This document shows, piece after piece, positions 1 to 8,514 of a stretch of DNA of 64,000 nucleotides (position 1 is the first letter of the stretch; each line of letters opens with the position of its first letter). Below the pieces are notes generated by a model. That model worked only from the letters and a program-made list of their open reading frames with translations, did not search any database and was not told the origin of the DNA. Made by a program: the position numbers and the translations under genes. This DNA is from Bin16 sp965206315 (lineage in GTDB: Bacteria; Chloroflexota; Dehalococcoidia; Lucifugimonadales; Australimonadaceae): contig OZ242210.1 of the NCBI GenBank assembly GCA_965206315.1, positions 620,001-684,000 on the forward strand, given 5' to 3'.

Positions 1-34
1 CACCTGCGAGCGCGAGTACTACCCAGGACAACGT

Positions 35-1756
35 CTAGCCCGCCGCTCCGTTCCCGTTCTTCCCTCTCTCGTAACGGGAGTTGCGGACAACCTGGCCGGG
101 AAGCGCGCCGGTGTGCACGCCGTCCTCCAGCAGCACCTGCCCGTTGACGATGGTGTACGGGATGCCGTGCGCGACCTGCTTCAGCCGCATCGAGCCGCCG
201 GGGAGGTCGTAGGCCTCCTCGGAAGGGTCGAGCCCGAGGTTCTCGTAGTCCATCACGAGCACGTCGGCCTTGCTGCCGGGGGTGAGCCTGCCGCGTCCCG
301 GCGTGCCGAAGATGTCCGCCGGGAACGAGGTGAGACGCCGCACGCCCTCCTCCACCGGCATGATGCCCTTGTCGCGTACCCAGTGGCTGAGGAAGTGGAC
401 ACCGTAGCCGTAGCCGCCCTCCCGCACGACGTGCGCGCCGGAGTCCGACAGGCCGATGAGTGTGTGCTCGTCGTTGAGGATGGCGGCCATCGCCTCATCG
501 TCGTTGTTCTGCTGGTTGCGGGCGCACCACGTCTTCATCTCCTCCTCGACGGCAAGGTCGAGGAAGGCGTCCATCGGGCTGATGCCGCGCTGCGCGCCGA
601 GTTCGGCGGCGGTCATGCCCGCGAGGCCCTTGTTCTTCTCCAGCGCGGGCTTGACGATGACGACGTGGTCCCACCGCCCGGAGAAGCCGAGCGCGGTGGT
701 GTCGCTGCGCTCCGCGACCTCCTTCGCCAGCTGCGGGCGGAGCGAGGCGTCGGCGAAGGCGGCAACGCGCTCCTCCGTGCTGCTGTTCATGATGCGCTTC
801 CACGTGGGCATGAAGTTGAAGAACTCCGCGCTGTCCATCTGGAAGAAGCGCAGGCCGGGGCGCGGGTTGATCTGCGGGTAGATGCGGGCCGTGCCGCGCG
901 AGGCGACATCCGCGAGGTGTGCGAGGTGCTCCCGCCACTTGTCCGGGCGGAGCACGCTCTGCGTGATAGAGAGGTAGGTCACCGGGCGCCCGCTGATCTC
1001 CGACATCCTCGTGCAGATGCCCTCGGTCAGTTCGAGGTCCGTCGGATCGCCGACCTGGATGACGCCGGTGTCGAGGTCGCGCAGCGCACCGGCGACGGCA
1101 TACAGCTCGTCGATAGACGCGATGTTCGCGGGGAGCAGCTTGCCGTCCATGCCGGCGTGGCGGGGGTTGCGGTCGAACGAGATGCCGAGCGCTCCGGCCT
1201 CGATGCTGTCGCGCACCGCGGCCTGTATCGCCTCGATCTCGTCGCCGGTGGCCTCGCGCTCCTGGGAATCCGCGCCCATCACCCAGCGGCGGACGGCGGA
1301 GTGTCCGACCATGACGCCGTAGTTGATGCCGAGGTTGTTGTCGAGCGAGCCGAGGTAGTCGCCGAACGTGCGCCAGCCCCACGGCACGCCGTTCATCAGC
1401 ACGTCGTACGGGATGGCCTCGACCTTCGCGAGCATCCCGGCGAGAGCGGGTTCGTCGCCCTCGCGCACCGGCGCGAGCGTCAGCGAGCAGTTGCCGCTCA
1501 CGACGGTCGTGACGCCGTTGTAGCACGAGAAGGTGCATAGCGGGTCGAACGTGACCTGGCCGTCGTAATGGGTGTGGTGGTCGATGAAGCCGGGGGTGAC
1601 GATGCAGCCGCTGGCGTCGATCTCACGCGACGCGGGGCCGTTGAGCCGTCCCACCGCGGCGACGCGCCCGTCCACGATGCCGACGCCGGCAACCTGCGGG
1701 GCATCGCCCGTGCCGTCCACCACGAGGCCGCCCTTGATGAGCAGATCGAACGCCAT
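35..1756 (-). CDS. N-acyl-D-amino-acid deacylase-type amidohydrolase
   Basis: This is a 573-residue metal-dependent amidohydrolase of the D-aminoacylase family, which removes the acyl group from N-acyl-D-amino acids. The N-terminal beta-sandwich start (DLLIKGGLVVDGTG) is followed by the metal site HxH (H61, H63) and the family's ligand Cys in SGNCSL (C90). A late SDSGAH segment supplies the usual metal-binding Asp. I chose the ATG at 1756 because GGAGGTG lies just upstream; the frame stays open further upstream but carries no homology. A paralogue lies at 56120. The hydantoinase pair on the same strand (2636-6387) suggests a hydantoin or D-amino-acid salvage setting, which is inference. The exact substrate is unknown. 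Confidence 0.85.
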   Translation of the reverse strand: MAFDLLIKGGLVVDGTGDAPQVAGVGIVDGRVAAVGRLNGPASREIDASGCIVTPGFIDHHTHYDGQVTFDPLCTFSCYNGVTTVVSGNCSLTLAPVREGDEPALAGMLAKVEAIPYDVLMNGVPWGWRTFGDYLGSLDNNLGINYGVMVGHSAVRRWVMGADSQEREATGDEIEAIQAAVRDSIEAGALGISFDRNPRHAGMDGKLLPANIASIDELYAVAGALRDLDTGVIQVGDPTDLELTEGICTRMSEISGRPVTYLSITQSVLRPDKWREHLAHLADVASRGTARIYPQINPRPGLRFFQMDSAEFFNFMPTWKRIMNSSTEERVAAFADASLRPQLAKEVAERSDTTALGFSGRWDHVVIVKPALEKNKGLAGMTAAELGAQRGISPMDAFLDLAVEEEMKTWCARNQQNNDDEAMAAILNDEHTLIGLSDSGAHVVREGGYGYGVHFLSHWVRDKGIMPVEEGVRRLTSFPADIFGTPGRGRLTPGSKADVLVMDYENLGLDPSEEAYDLPGGSMRLKQVAHGIPYTIVNGQVLLEDGVHTGALPGQVVRNSRYERGKNGNGAAG

Positions 1757-1839
1757 TGCACACCTCCGCTGGAGCGTTGGGGCTATAGTACACTGACGCA
1801 GGGACGGACGCTTGGCCAGGAACCTTGGAGGTTGTCGAG

Positions 1840-2193
1840 ATGGTCGCTCATCCCACAATCACAGCGGATACGCCGCTCGACGGGTCGATCCGGCACCGGG
1901 CGCTGACGCCAAGGGTACGTCGGCTCGCCGATGAGGCGTGGGCAATCGTCCGCGCGAAGGCCCTCGCACAGGGGTTCCCCGCCGAAGGCGCGTACCTGGA
2001 CGTGGGCGACGACCTGCTGGATGAGCATCCTCAGGCAATCATCGTGGTGGACACTGCGGGCACGTCAAAGAAGGTCTTTGCGTTCTGGGACGAGGTCGAG
2101 GACGACTATCAGCAGTGGGCCGAGGGTCTGGATGCGAAGAACCGGAAGACGGCGATGCGCGGGATGAGGCTGTTCTTCAACTGGACGGACTGA
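1840..2193 (+). CDS. Unknown 117-residue protein, paired with HEPN protein
   Basis: I do not recognise this protein. It is 117 residues, acidic, with no membrane segment or signal peptide; the middle reads like a beta strand (QAIIVVDTAG) and the C-terminus is helical. The ATG at 1840 is preceded by GGAGGT at 7 nt, so it is preferred over the in-frame TTG at 1825. It is divergent from the deacylase and ends 9 nt before the HEPN gene, so the two are probably co-transcribed. The tight pairing resembles toxin-antitoxin organisation, with this protein as the possible partner, but it shows no nucleotidyltransferase GSxxxxxxD motif. Confidence 0.6.
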   Translation: MVAHPTITADTPLDGSIRHRALTPRVRRLADEAWAIVRAKALAQGFPAEGAYLDVGDDLLDEHPQAIIVVDTAGTSKKVFAFWDEVEDDYQQWAEGLDAKNRKTAMRGMRLFFNWTD

Positions 2194-2202
2194 CGCTCAT
2201 TC

Positions 2203-2601
2203 ATGTTCGACCCTGAACGGTTCCTTGCGTTGGCCTCCCGTCTCGTTCAGCGCGGCGGCGAAGAAGAGGACTACCGTTGCGCCATCAGCCGTGCGTACTA
2301 CGCCTGCTTCCTGACCGCGCGTGACAAGCTGTTGGGAAACGACGGCACAAGGATGAGGGCGAGCGAGGCGATGCACAGAGCAGTTATCGACGCCATCCCC
2401 GATGCACGGGTGTCCCGCAGGCTCGATGCACTGCGAGAGTTGCGGATACAGGCCGACTACTACACCAATCCGCAGAACCGCAGAACTCGCGCAGTGTTCA
2501 AGCGGCACCGCGTCAGCACCTGGGACAGCCTCGCGGAGCAATCGCTGGCGCTCGCCGAGGAGATCCTGCCGGCGCTAAAGGAACTCAGACTCACTCGGTG
2601 A
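2203..2601 (+). CDS. HEPN domain protein
   Basis: This 132-residue all-helical protein has the SRAYYACFLTARD signature (residues 29-41) typical of HEPN-like proteins encoded next to nucleotidyltransferases or small partners. An R-x5-H motif (R96 to H102), which in ribonuclease HEPN domains forms the catalytic site, is present in the C-terminal half. It follows the 117-residue gene by 9 nt, in the same reading frame, with no own Shine-Dalgarno, so translational coupling is likely. It could be the effector of a small defence or toxin-antitoxin pair. The assignment to HEPN is by signature only. Confidence 0.6.
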   Translation: MFDPERFLALASRLVQRGGEEEDYRCAISRAYYACFLTARDKLLGNDGTRMRASEAMHRAVIDAIPDARVSRRLDALRELRIQADYYTNPQNRRTRAVFKRHRVSTWDSLAEQSLALAEEILPALKELRLTR

Positions 2602-2635
2602 CCCCGAGTGCCGCTGAGTCCGGCCAGGCGTGTCA

Positions 2636-4321
2636 TCAGTCTGCCAGCGCCTCGGCGACCTCCGCCTCGGTGAGGCCGTAGACCTCCATCGCCTTCTGCG
2701 GGGTGATGAGGCCGTCCTGGATGTCGCCCTTGACGAGCGCGCGGTCGCGCTCGGCGGGAGGCAGGACGCCGCCGCCGCCGCCCGTCTCGATGCTGAACAC
2801 CTCGCCGGGCTGCATGCCGAGGTTGGAGGCGATGCCGGGGTAGCGCTCCTCGCAGTCGGTGCCGGGGTGCACGACGACGTAGGCGTTCGAGCCGTTGCCG
2901 CCGCCGTCCATGCCCGCGGCCTCGCGCTTGGCCGCGCCGCCGGAGAGACGCCCGCCGGAGCGTACCTTGTACTCGCGCACATAGCCGGGGCCGCCGCGCG
3001 ACTTGCCGTCGCCGCCGGTGTCCGGCAGCACCTCGAAGCGCGTCATGTCCACCGGGAACTCGGACTCGATGATCTCGACGCTCGTGAAGCGTCCGCCGCT
3101 GGCGCGCGCGCCGACGCCGGAGAAGCCGTCTCCGCCGTCGAATGCCCGGGCGCCTGCGTACATCAACTCGTATTGGACGTACTGGCGGTCGCCGTCGCCC
3201 TGGTAGCCGATGACGATGGAGCTCTGGGTGGAGCCGTGGGCGAGCGTGGGCTGCCCGGCGGCCTTCGCGATAGCGGTCATGATGACGCTCTCCGCGATGG
3301 CCATGGTCTTGGAGTAGAAGCCGACGGGGCCGGGGAACTCCGGCGAGATGATGCTGCCGGGCCGGAAGCGGCACTCGATGGCGTTCGCGAGTCCGTGGTT
3401 GATGGGGAGGTAGGGGTCGGTCATGCAGATGACGCCGTTGTAGACGAGGCCGCGGATGAACGGCTCGCGCACGTTGATGGGGGCCGCGGCCTGATCGCCG
3501 GTGGCGGTGAAGTCCACGATGAGCCGGTCGCCTTCCTTGATGGCGGCAGCGTGCAGGCGGATCGGCTTGCCGGGGTTGGAGGGGTCGTCCACCCAGGTCT
3601 CGGACTCGCTGACGCCGTCCTTCCATTCGGAGATGTAGTCGCGGGCAAGCTGCTCCGTGCGCTCGCCCAGGTCCTCGAACATCTGGAGGACCGTGTCCTT
3701 GCCGTACGTCCGCAGGACGTCCTTCACACGCTCCTCGCCGACGGTGAAGCAGACGCCGGCCTTGGCGGAGAGGTCGCCGATCATCATCTCCGGAACGCGG
3801 CTGTTGGCACGCACGAACGACGCGGTGTCCTGCACGAGTTCGTAGTTGCGCATGTAGCGCACCGGCATGATCTGCAGGCCCTCGCCGAAGATGTCGCGGG
3901 AGGTGGCGTTGCGGCTGCCCGCCGATACGCCGCCGATGTCCGGCGTGTGGCCCATGCTCGCGGCGAAGCCGATGACCTCGTTCTCGTGGAAGATGGGGGT
4001 CATGATGACCATGTCGTTGGCGTGGGGGCACCCGCTGTAGTAGGGGTGGTTCGCAAGGAAGGCGTCGCCCTCGGCCATGTCGTCGAGGCTGTAGAACTGC
4101 AGCAGCCCCTTGATCGACTCCGGGTAGGCGGCCATGTGTCCGGGGTGGAACGACTGGCCGACGAGCCGCCCCTGCTTGTCCAGCACGCCGCAGCTGAAGT
4201 CGTGCGACTCGCGGACGATGGTGGAGTAGCCGGTGCGGAAGACGGCCTTCTCCATCTCGCGGACGATGCCGTCCAACCGTGCCCTGAGGACTTCGTAGGT
4301 GATGGGGTCAACGCGTGCCAT
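2636..4321 (-). CDS. hyuB: Hydantoinase B / oxoprolinase family protein
   Basis: This 561-residue protein is the B subunit of an ATP-dependent hydantoinase/N-methylhydantoinase/5-oxoprolinase complex; the acetone carboxylase alpha subunit is related. The N-terminus (DPITYEVLRARLDGIVREM) and the CPHANDMVI and GGGGG segments are family hallmarks. It starts at ATG 4321 behind GGGAGG and follows hyuA by 11 nt, so the two are translated from one message. With HyuA it is expected to hydrolyse a cyclic amide, hydantoin-like or oxoproline-like, using ATP in the cytoplasm. The substrate cannot be told from the sequence. Confidence 0.88.
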   Translation of the reverse strand: MARVDPITYEVLRARLDGIVREMEKAVFRTGYSTIVRESHDFSCGVLDKQGRLVGQSFHPGHMAAYPESIKGLLQFYSLDDMAEGDAFLANHPYYSGCPHANDMVIMTPIFHENEVIGFAASMGHTPDIGGVSAGSRNATSRDIFGEGLQIMPVRYMRNYELVQDTASFVRANSRVPEMMIGDLSAKAGVCFTVGEERVKDVLRTYGKDTVLQMFEDLGERTEQLARDYISEWKDGVSESETWVDDPSNPGKPIRLHAAAIKEGDRLIVDFTATGDQAAAPINVREPFIRGLVYNGVICMTDPYLPINHGLANAIECRFRPGSIISPEFPGPVGFYSKTMAIAESVIMTAIAKAAGQPTLAHGSTQSSIVIGYQGDGDRQYVQYELMYAGARAFDGGDGFSGVGARASGGRFTSVEIIESEFPVDMTRFEVLPDTGGDGKSRGGPGYVREYKVRSGGRLSGGAAKREAAGMDGGGNGSNAYVVVHPGTDCEERYPGIASNLGMQPGEVFSIETGGGGGVLPPAERDRALVKGDIQDGLITPQKAMEVYGLTEAEVAEALAD

Positions 4322-4332
4322 GGCGTACCTCC

Positions 4333-6387
4333 CTAGGTCACGTCGATGATGATGTTGAGGTAGTCGTCCACGATGGCACGCTGGCCGGGATAGACGACGG
4401 TTGTCGAGTCTAGCTGGTCGACGATGGCCGGGCCGTCGAAGCGGTGGCTGGGAGCGAGGAGCGCGCGGTCGTAGACGGGACAGGGGACCATGCCCTGCGC
4501 GCTGTCGAAGCAGACGTCCCGCTCGCCCACGCGAGCGACGCGGGAGTCGGTGTCGGCGTGCGCCTGCCGCTTGAGCGTCGCCTTGGGAACGACGGCGGAG
4601 GCGCGGAGCCGGTAGTTCACGGCTTCGGCCTCCTCGTCAGCCGCGGCGTGGCCGAACATCTGCTCGTGCGTCGCGTCGAACCGCGTCCGCGCGGCGGTCA
4701 CGTCCTGCTGTGAGACCTGGCTGTCGGAGCCCAGCGGGATGGTGAGCTCGTAGCCCTGGCCGAGGTAGCGGACGTCTATGCCGAACTCGAGCCGCAGCTG
4801 GTCCAGCGCATAGCCCTCCGACGTGAACTCGACCTCCGCCTGCGCACGCAGGTCCTGCATGACGGCGGTCAACTCGGCCGCCTCCAACTCGGACATGAGG
4901 CGGAGGCGGGAGCGGACGTAGTCGTGGCGGGGGTCGGCCATGAGCAGGCCGAGCGCAGAGGTGACGCCGGGGGCGGGCGGGACGATGACCTTCGACATCT
5001 TGAGGTCGGCGGCGAGCCTGCCCGACGGCACCGGCCCCGCTCCGCCGAACGCCACGAGCACGAAGTCGCGCAGGTCGTAGCCCTGCTCCGTGGAGACGGC
5101 GCGGATGCCCTCCTCCATCTTGGCGTTGATGATGCGGATGATGCCCTCCGCCGTCTCCAGCGTACCGAGCCCCAGCCGGCCGGCCATCTCGGCGATGGCG
5201 CGCTCCGCGCCGTCACGGTCGAGGCTCACGCGCCCGGCGAGTTTCGACTCCGGGTTGAGGAAGCCGAGCACGAGGTTGGCGTCCGTAACAGTGGGCTGCG
5301 TTCCGCCCTTGCCGTAGGCCACCGGGCCGGGGTCGGCGCCCGCGCTCTCCGGCCCGACGCGCAGGCCACCGCCGGACTCGACGGTCGCGATGGTGCCGCC
5401 GCCCGCGCCGATGGTGTTGATCATAAGCATGGGAACGGCCAGCTCCCAGTCGCCGATGCGTCCGCTGGTGGTTTCGAGCACGCGGCCCTGCTGGCCCAGC
5501 GCGATGTCCGTGCTCGTGCCGCCCATGTCCAGCGAGACGACGTTGTCGAACCCGGCGGTCGACGCGACGGCCATCGCGGCCATCGCCCCGGCGCAGGGGC
5601 CTGAGAGGACGGTCGTCACCGGCGTCACGCTCCCGATACGGGCCACACCGCCGTTGCTCTGCATCACGTACAGGGCGTCGCTCGTCACCTGCTCGGCGCG
5701 GACGCGCTCCTCCAGCGTCGCGAGGTAGGTGCCCATCTTCGGGGATATGTAGGCGTTCGCGACCGTCGTACTGAGGCGCGGGAACTCGCGCATCTGGGGC
5801 AGCACCTTCGAGGAGAGCGAGACCGTCGTGCCGGGCAGTTCACGCTCGATGATCTCGGCTATGCGTTCCTCGTGCTCAGGGTTGAGGAATGAGAAGAGGA
5901 GGACGACGGCGATGGACTCGACGCCCCGCCGTCCGAGAGAGCGCACGGCTTCCACGGCGGCGTCCTCGTCCAGCGGGACGACGGCCTCGCCCTTGTAGTT
6001 CACGCGCTCCTTCGCCTCGCGGCGGTAGCGCGGGAGCACGGGCGGCTTCTTCTCCACGTAGACGCTCGTGGCGCGCGAGGAGTCTTCGCTGGGCGCGAGG
6101 TGCCAGACGTCGTTGATCGCGCCGAAGCCTTCGGTAACGAACAGCCCGACGTGCGCGCCCGCGCCGGTGAGCAGCGCGTTCGTGCCGACGGTGGTGCCGT
6201 GGGACAGCGAGAGCACGTCAGAAGGGGCGACGCCATTGGCGAACGTCTCACGGATGCCATCTATGATGGCCCTGCCAGGCTCGTCGGGCGTGGACGGGAG
6301 TTTCAGCACAGAGAGGGCGCCGGTGTCCTGGTCCAGGACGACCATGTCCGTGAACGTGCCGCCGGTGTCTACTGCGATCGCCTTCAT
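4333..6387 (-). CDS. hyuA: Hydantoinase A / oxoprolinase family protein
   Basis: This 684-residue protein is the ATP-binding A subunit of the hydantoinase/oxoprolinase family. The N-terminal phosphate-binding motif VDTGGTFTDMVV and the second actin-like segment SLDMGGTSTDIAL (about residue 290) are the ASKHA ATPase motifs of this family. The start at ATG 6387 has AGGA at 5 nt. It is the first gene of a two-gene operon with hyuB. Alternatives within the family are N-methylhydantoinase A, 5-oxoprolinase and acetone carboxylase beta subunit; the absence of a gamma subunit nearby argues against acetone carboxylase. Confidence 0.88.
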   Translation of the reverse strand: MKAIAVDTGGTFTDMVVLDQDTGALSVLKLPSTPDEPGRAIIDGIRETFANGVAPSDVLSLSHGTTVGTNALLTGAGAHVGLFVTEGFGAINDVWHLAPSEDSSRATSVYVEKKPPVLPRYRREAKERVNYKGEAVVPLDEDAAVEAVRSLGRRGVESIAVVLLFSFLNPEHEERIAEIIERELPGTTVSLSSKVLPQMREFPRLSTTVANAYISPKMGTYLATLEERVRAEQVTSDALYVMQSNGGVARIGSVTPVTTVLSGPCAGAMAAMAVASTAGFDNVVSLDMGGTSTDIALGQQGRVLETTSGRIGDWELAVPMLMINTIGAGGGTIATVESGGGLRVGPESAGADPGPVAYGKGGTQPTVTDANLVLGFLNPESKLAGRVSLDRDGAERAIAEMAGRLGLGTLETAEGIIRIINAKMEEGIRAVSTEQGYDLRDFVLVAFGGAGPVPSGRLAADLKMSKVIVPPAPGVTSALGLLMADPRHDYVRSRLRLMSELEAAELTAVMQDLRAQAEVEFTSEGYALDQLRLEFGIDVRYLGQGYELTIPLGSDSQVSQQDVTAARTRFDATHEQMFGHAAADEEAEAVNYRLRASAVVPKATLKRQAHADTDSRVARVGERDVCFDSAQGMVPCPVYDRALLAPSHRFDGPAIVDQLDSTTVVYPGQRAIVDDYLNIIIDVT

Positions 6388-6492
6388 ATCGGTCCTGTGT
6401 CAGTGGGGATTAACGCGGGGAGGCTATCACAGCCCGCAGGCGACGGGCAGTGCGCCTCTGCAGATGCCACGAAGAGGCTCTTGACCGTGCGC

Positions 6493-6498
6493 TAGACT
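6493..6498 (+). promoter_or_regulatory. Candidate leaderless -10 box before the PlsY-like gene
   Basis: TAGACT ends 6 nt before the ATG at 6505, which would put the transcript start on or next to the start codon. There is no convincing -35 at 17 nt and no Shine-Dalgarno. Confidence 0.4.
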
Positions 6499-6504
6499 AC
6501 GCTC

Positions 6505-7065
6505 ATGCCGGTCTACGCTGCGGTTGCGGTCTCCGTCGTTGCGGGTTACCTGCTCGGTTCGCTCCCGTGGGCGTACCTGGCCGCGCGACGGAAGGGCATC
6601 GCCATCGGCGAGGTGGACACCCGGATAGCGGGGACGGCCAACGTATTCCGGCAGGTCGGGCGCCGGTGGGGAGCGCTGGTATTCGTGGGGGACGCCGGCA
6701 AGGGGGCAGCGGCAGTAGCCCTGGCGAATGCCATAGGCGCGGAGGATGCGCTCGCCCTACCCGCGCTCGCTGCGGCTATGGCGGGGCACAACTGGCCGTT
6801 GCTGGGGTTGTCGCGGCTGCCGGGCGGCGTGGGGCTCGCGACGCTTGCAGGCGGATGTTTCGGCGCCGCGTGGCTGATCGCCCTGCCGTCGATGGCGTTA
6901 GGGGTTGCGATGATCTTCATCCTGCGGAACACGGGCGTCGGAGCGGGGTTCGGACTCGCGCTCTACGCCGTGCTGGGATTCGTCACCGGTCTGGACCTGT
7001 GGCTGATGGGCGGACTCGCTGCCCTGGGCGTGCTGGTGGTGGCGTGGGCGAAGGTGCGCCGGTAG
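6505..7065 (+). CDS. PlsY-like glycerol-3-phosphate acyltransferase family protein
   Basis: This is a 186-residue integral membrane protein with about five hydrophobic segments. It keeps the three PlsY loop motifs in degenerate form: GSLPWAY near residue 18, DAGKGAAAV near residue 70 and GHNWP near residue 94. PlsY transfers acyl groups from acyl-phosphate to glycerol-3-phosphate at the membrane. The usual GSGNxGATN motif is reduced to GTANVFRQVG, so activity is uncertain; it may be a divergent paralogue. The ATG at 6505 has no Shine-Dalgarno; a TAGACT box ends 6 nt upstream, consistent with a leaderless start. Confidence 0.7.
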   Translation: MPVYAAVAVSVVAGYLLGSLPWAYLAARRKGIAIGEVDTRIAGTANVFRQVGRRWGALVFVGDAGKGAAAVALANAIGAEDALALPALAAAMAGHNWPLLGLSRLPGGVGLATLAGGCFGAAWLIALPSMALGVAMIFILRNTGVGAGFGLALYAVLGFVTGLDLWLMGGLAALGVLVVAWAKVRR

Positions 7066-7080
7066 GCGTGCACGAGAGCC

Positions 7081-8307
7081 CTACCAGAAGGACGAATCCT
7101 CCGCATGCGCCTTGTCGGGCGTTGCGTAGCTGATCCCGACGTCGTCGTACGCAGACGCCCCCAGCAGCCCGGTGAAATCGCTGGACCTCATGCTGGCAGC
7201 ACGCTTCGGGAAGAGCCTCCCCATCAGCCGCTTATACCGGACGTCCATCCGGAACAACGGGAGCACGCCGAAGGTCTGGTGCCTGGGGTACCTCAGATCG
7301 CGTGACATCTCCTTGCCGATCAAGGCGCTCGACACGTGGTAAACGTACTTCGCAAGTCCGCGCCGTTGTTCCGGGTCCGACTGGCCGATAACCAGAGGCG
7401 CCGCATTGACGAGTGCGTTCGCCATAACGACCGATTCGAGACCCGGCGCCGGTTCGCACATGAGCCCGACGTCGAATAGTTTCAGCGCGTCCTGTTCATC
7501 CTCCAGGAGGATGGCCTCCGGTATACCCATCAGATGACCGGAATACCGCCACACGTGCATGAAGCTCACGCGCTCTTCGGGGCTGAACTTGGCGCCCAAC
7601 CTCGTGGCGTGATACAGCAGTCGTGCCGAGAAGGCGCTGAGCGCCCAGCCACAGTGCGCAGCGCTGACCGGCACGCCCCAGGCTTCGTGGTCCCAGTCCT
7701 GCGACATCGCGAGCAGGCGGCGGACCTGAGCATGCACCAGCCGGATACGGACCGACAGTTTGAAGCCGTCGCCCTGCCTGTCCAGACCGCCGGGCAGGAA
7801 TATCTCCAGCATGTGCCGGTTGTTCTGCTTCAGCCGTCTGACGCCCTGGTCCCGGATCCGGCCCGTCAGGAAGAACGACTTGCTGATATTCGTGGCGAAC
7901 CCTTCCACGAGCACGCCGCCAACCATGCCGCCGAGTATGAGTGGCGAATTCCGGTGGAAGCTCCTGATGCCTGAGCGGGTGGCTTCGCGATCGAACCAGT
8001 CGGGGGGAGTCTCAATGCCCTTGAAGAACTCACGTATCACAGCAGGGGCGTCGGGCAGAACGCTCTCGTCCTGCTCCATACCTGCGTGGATGAACCGTTG
8101 CATGTCTGCGCGTTCCAGAGATGCACATTCTTCCAGCATCTCGTCGACTTCCGGGTCGCCTATCAGCGTATGCTTGAGATAATTCACCGTGCGTTCATAG
8201 TCATATTTCAGTGTCTTTTCCGCGTTAGCGATATAGTCTGTCGGTATAATGAGGCCGTCGAGCATAAGCTGCCCGTCATCTGTGGAATTCAAGCCATCAA
8301 CTGCCAC
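7081..8307 (-). CDS. MpaB-type oxygenase, DUF2236 family (copy 1)
   Basis: This 408-residue protein belongs to the DUF2236/MpaB oxygenase family, haem-dependent oxygenases related to the latex-clearing protein Lcp. It carries the central HRNSPLILGGMVGGVLVEGF segment region (about residues 125-145), a R-x-R-L-V-H-A stretch near residue 190 that should include a haem-proximal His, and a long helical C-terminus. It starts at GTG 8307 behind GAGG at 6 nt. Copy 2 (8515-9747) lies upstream on the same strand with very high similarity in the core, so this is a tandem duplication. A separate promoter at 8390-8418 serves copy 1. The substrate is unknown. Confidence 0.8.
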   Translation of the reverse strand: MAVDGLNSTDDGQLMLDGLIIPTDYIANAEKTLKYDYERTVNYLKHTLIGDPEVDEMLEECASLERADMQRFIHAGMEQDESVLPDAPAVIREFFKGIETPPDWFDREATRSGIRSFHRNSPLILGGMVGGVLVEGFATNISKSFFLTGRIRDQGVRRLKQNNRHMLEIFLPGGLDRQGDGFKLSVRIRLVHAQVRRLLAMSQDWDHEAWGVPVSAAHCGWALSAFSARLLYHATRLGAKFSPEERVSFMHVWRYSGHLMGIPEAILLEDEQDALKLFDVGLMCEPAPGLESVVMANALVNAAPLVIGQSDPEQRRGLAKYVYHVSSALIGKEMSRDLRYPRHQTFGVLPLFRMDVRYKRLMGRLFPKRAASMRSSDFTGLLGASAYDDVGISYATPDKAHAEDSSFW

Positions 8308-8347
8308 TTATGGCCTCATCTACTCCTCGTGTTATGACGCTATACGA

Positions 8348-8366
8348 ATGCTTTTTTCGAAAGCAT
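8348..8366. repeat. Hairpin in the 5' leader of the copy 1 oxygenase
   Basis: A perfect 7-bp inverted repeat ATGCTTT/AAAGCAT with a 5-nt loop lies between the predicted promoter and the GTG start of the 7081-8307 gene, inside an unusually AT-rich gap. It has no T-run in the reading direction, so it is not an obvious terminator; a leader structure or protein site is possible. Confidence 0.4.
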
Positions 8367-8389
8367 CGTCCGCATCACAACCGCACTGG

Positions 8390-8418
8390 AGTATAGGTTT
8401 GTGCAGTGCACTCGTCAA
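8390..8418 (-). promoter_or_regulatory. Sigma70-type promoter for the copy 1 oxygenase, with overlapping palindrome
   Basis: On the minus strand TTGACG and TATACT are separated by exactly 17 nt. The spacer contains the palindrome GTGCAcTGCAC (8401-8411), a plausible operator. The transcript would have an 80-nt leader that includes the 8348-8366 hairpin. Confidence 0.65.
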
Positions 8419-8514
8419 TATGACTGGTATGCAGGTACCTCAGGTTCAACGAGCGCCCCTGTACATCTGTACTGACGTATAACCTGAAGCGGAGTCTCTA
8501 TACGTCCAACGCCC

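Noticed and set aside
113..1540. Long plus-strand reading frame opposite the deacylase
   Set aside because: It is an antisense shadow of a GC-rich gene: low-complexity His/Arg/Val composition and no homology. The same holds for the long antisense frames at 2630, 20479 and 50315.
2191..2202. The unknown gene and the HEPN gene are in the same frame separated by TGA, as at the DUF3179 site
   Set aside because: Each side looks like a complete protein and the HEPN has its own ATG; no homology crosses the TGA. Treated as a normal stop.
6481..6486. TTGACC just before the PlsY-like gene as a -35 box
   Set aside because: It is only 6 nt from the TAGACT box, far too close to act as its -35.
7061..7085. 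GGTAGG/CCTACC hairpin between the convergent PlsY-like and DUF2236 genes as a terminator
   Set aside because: The loop is long and no T-run follows on either strand.
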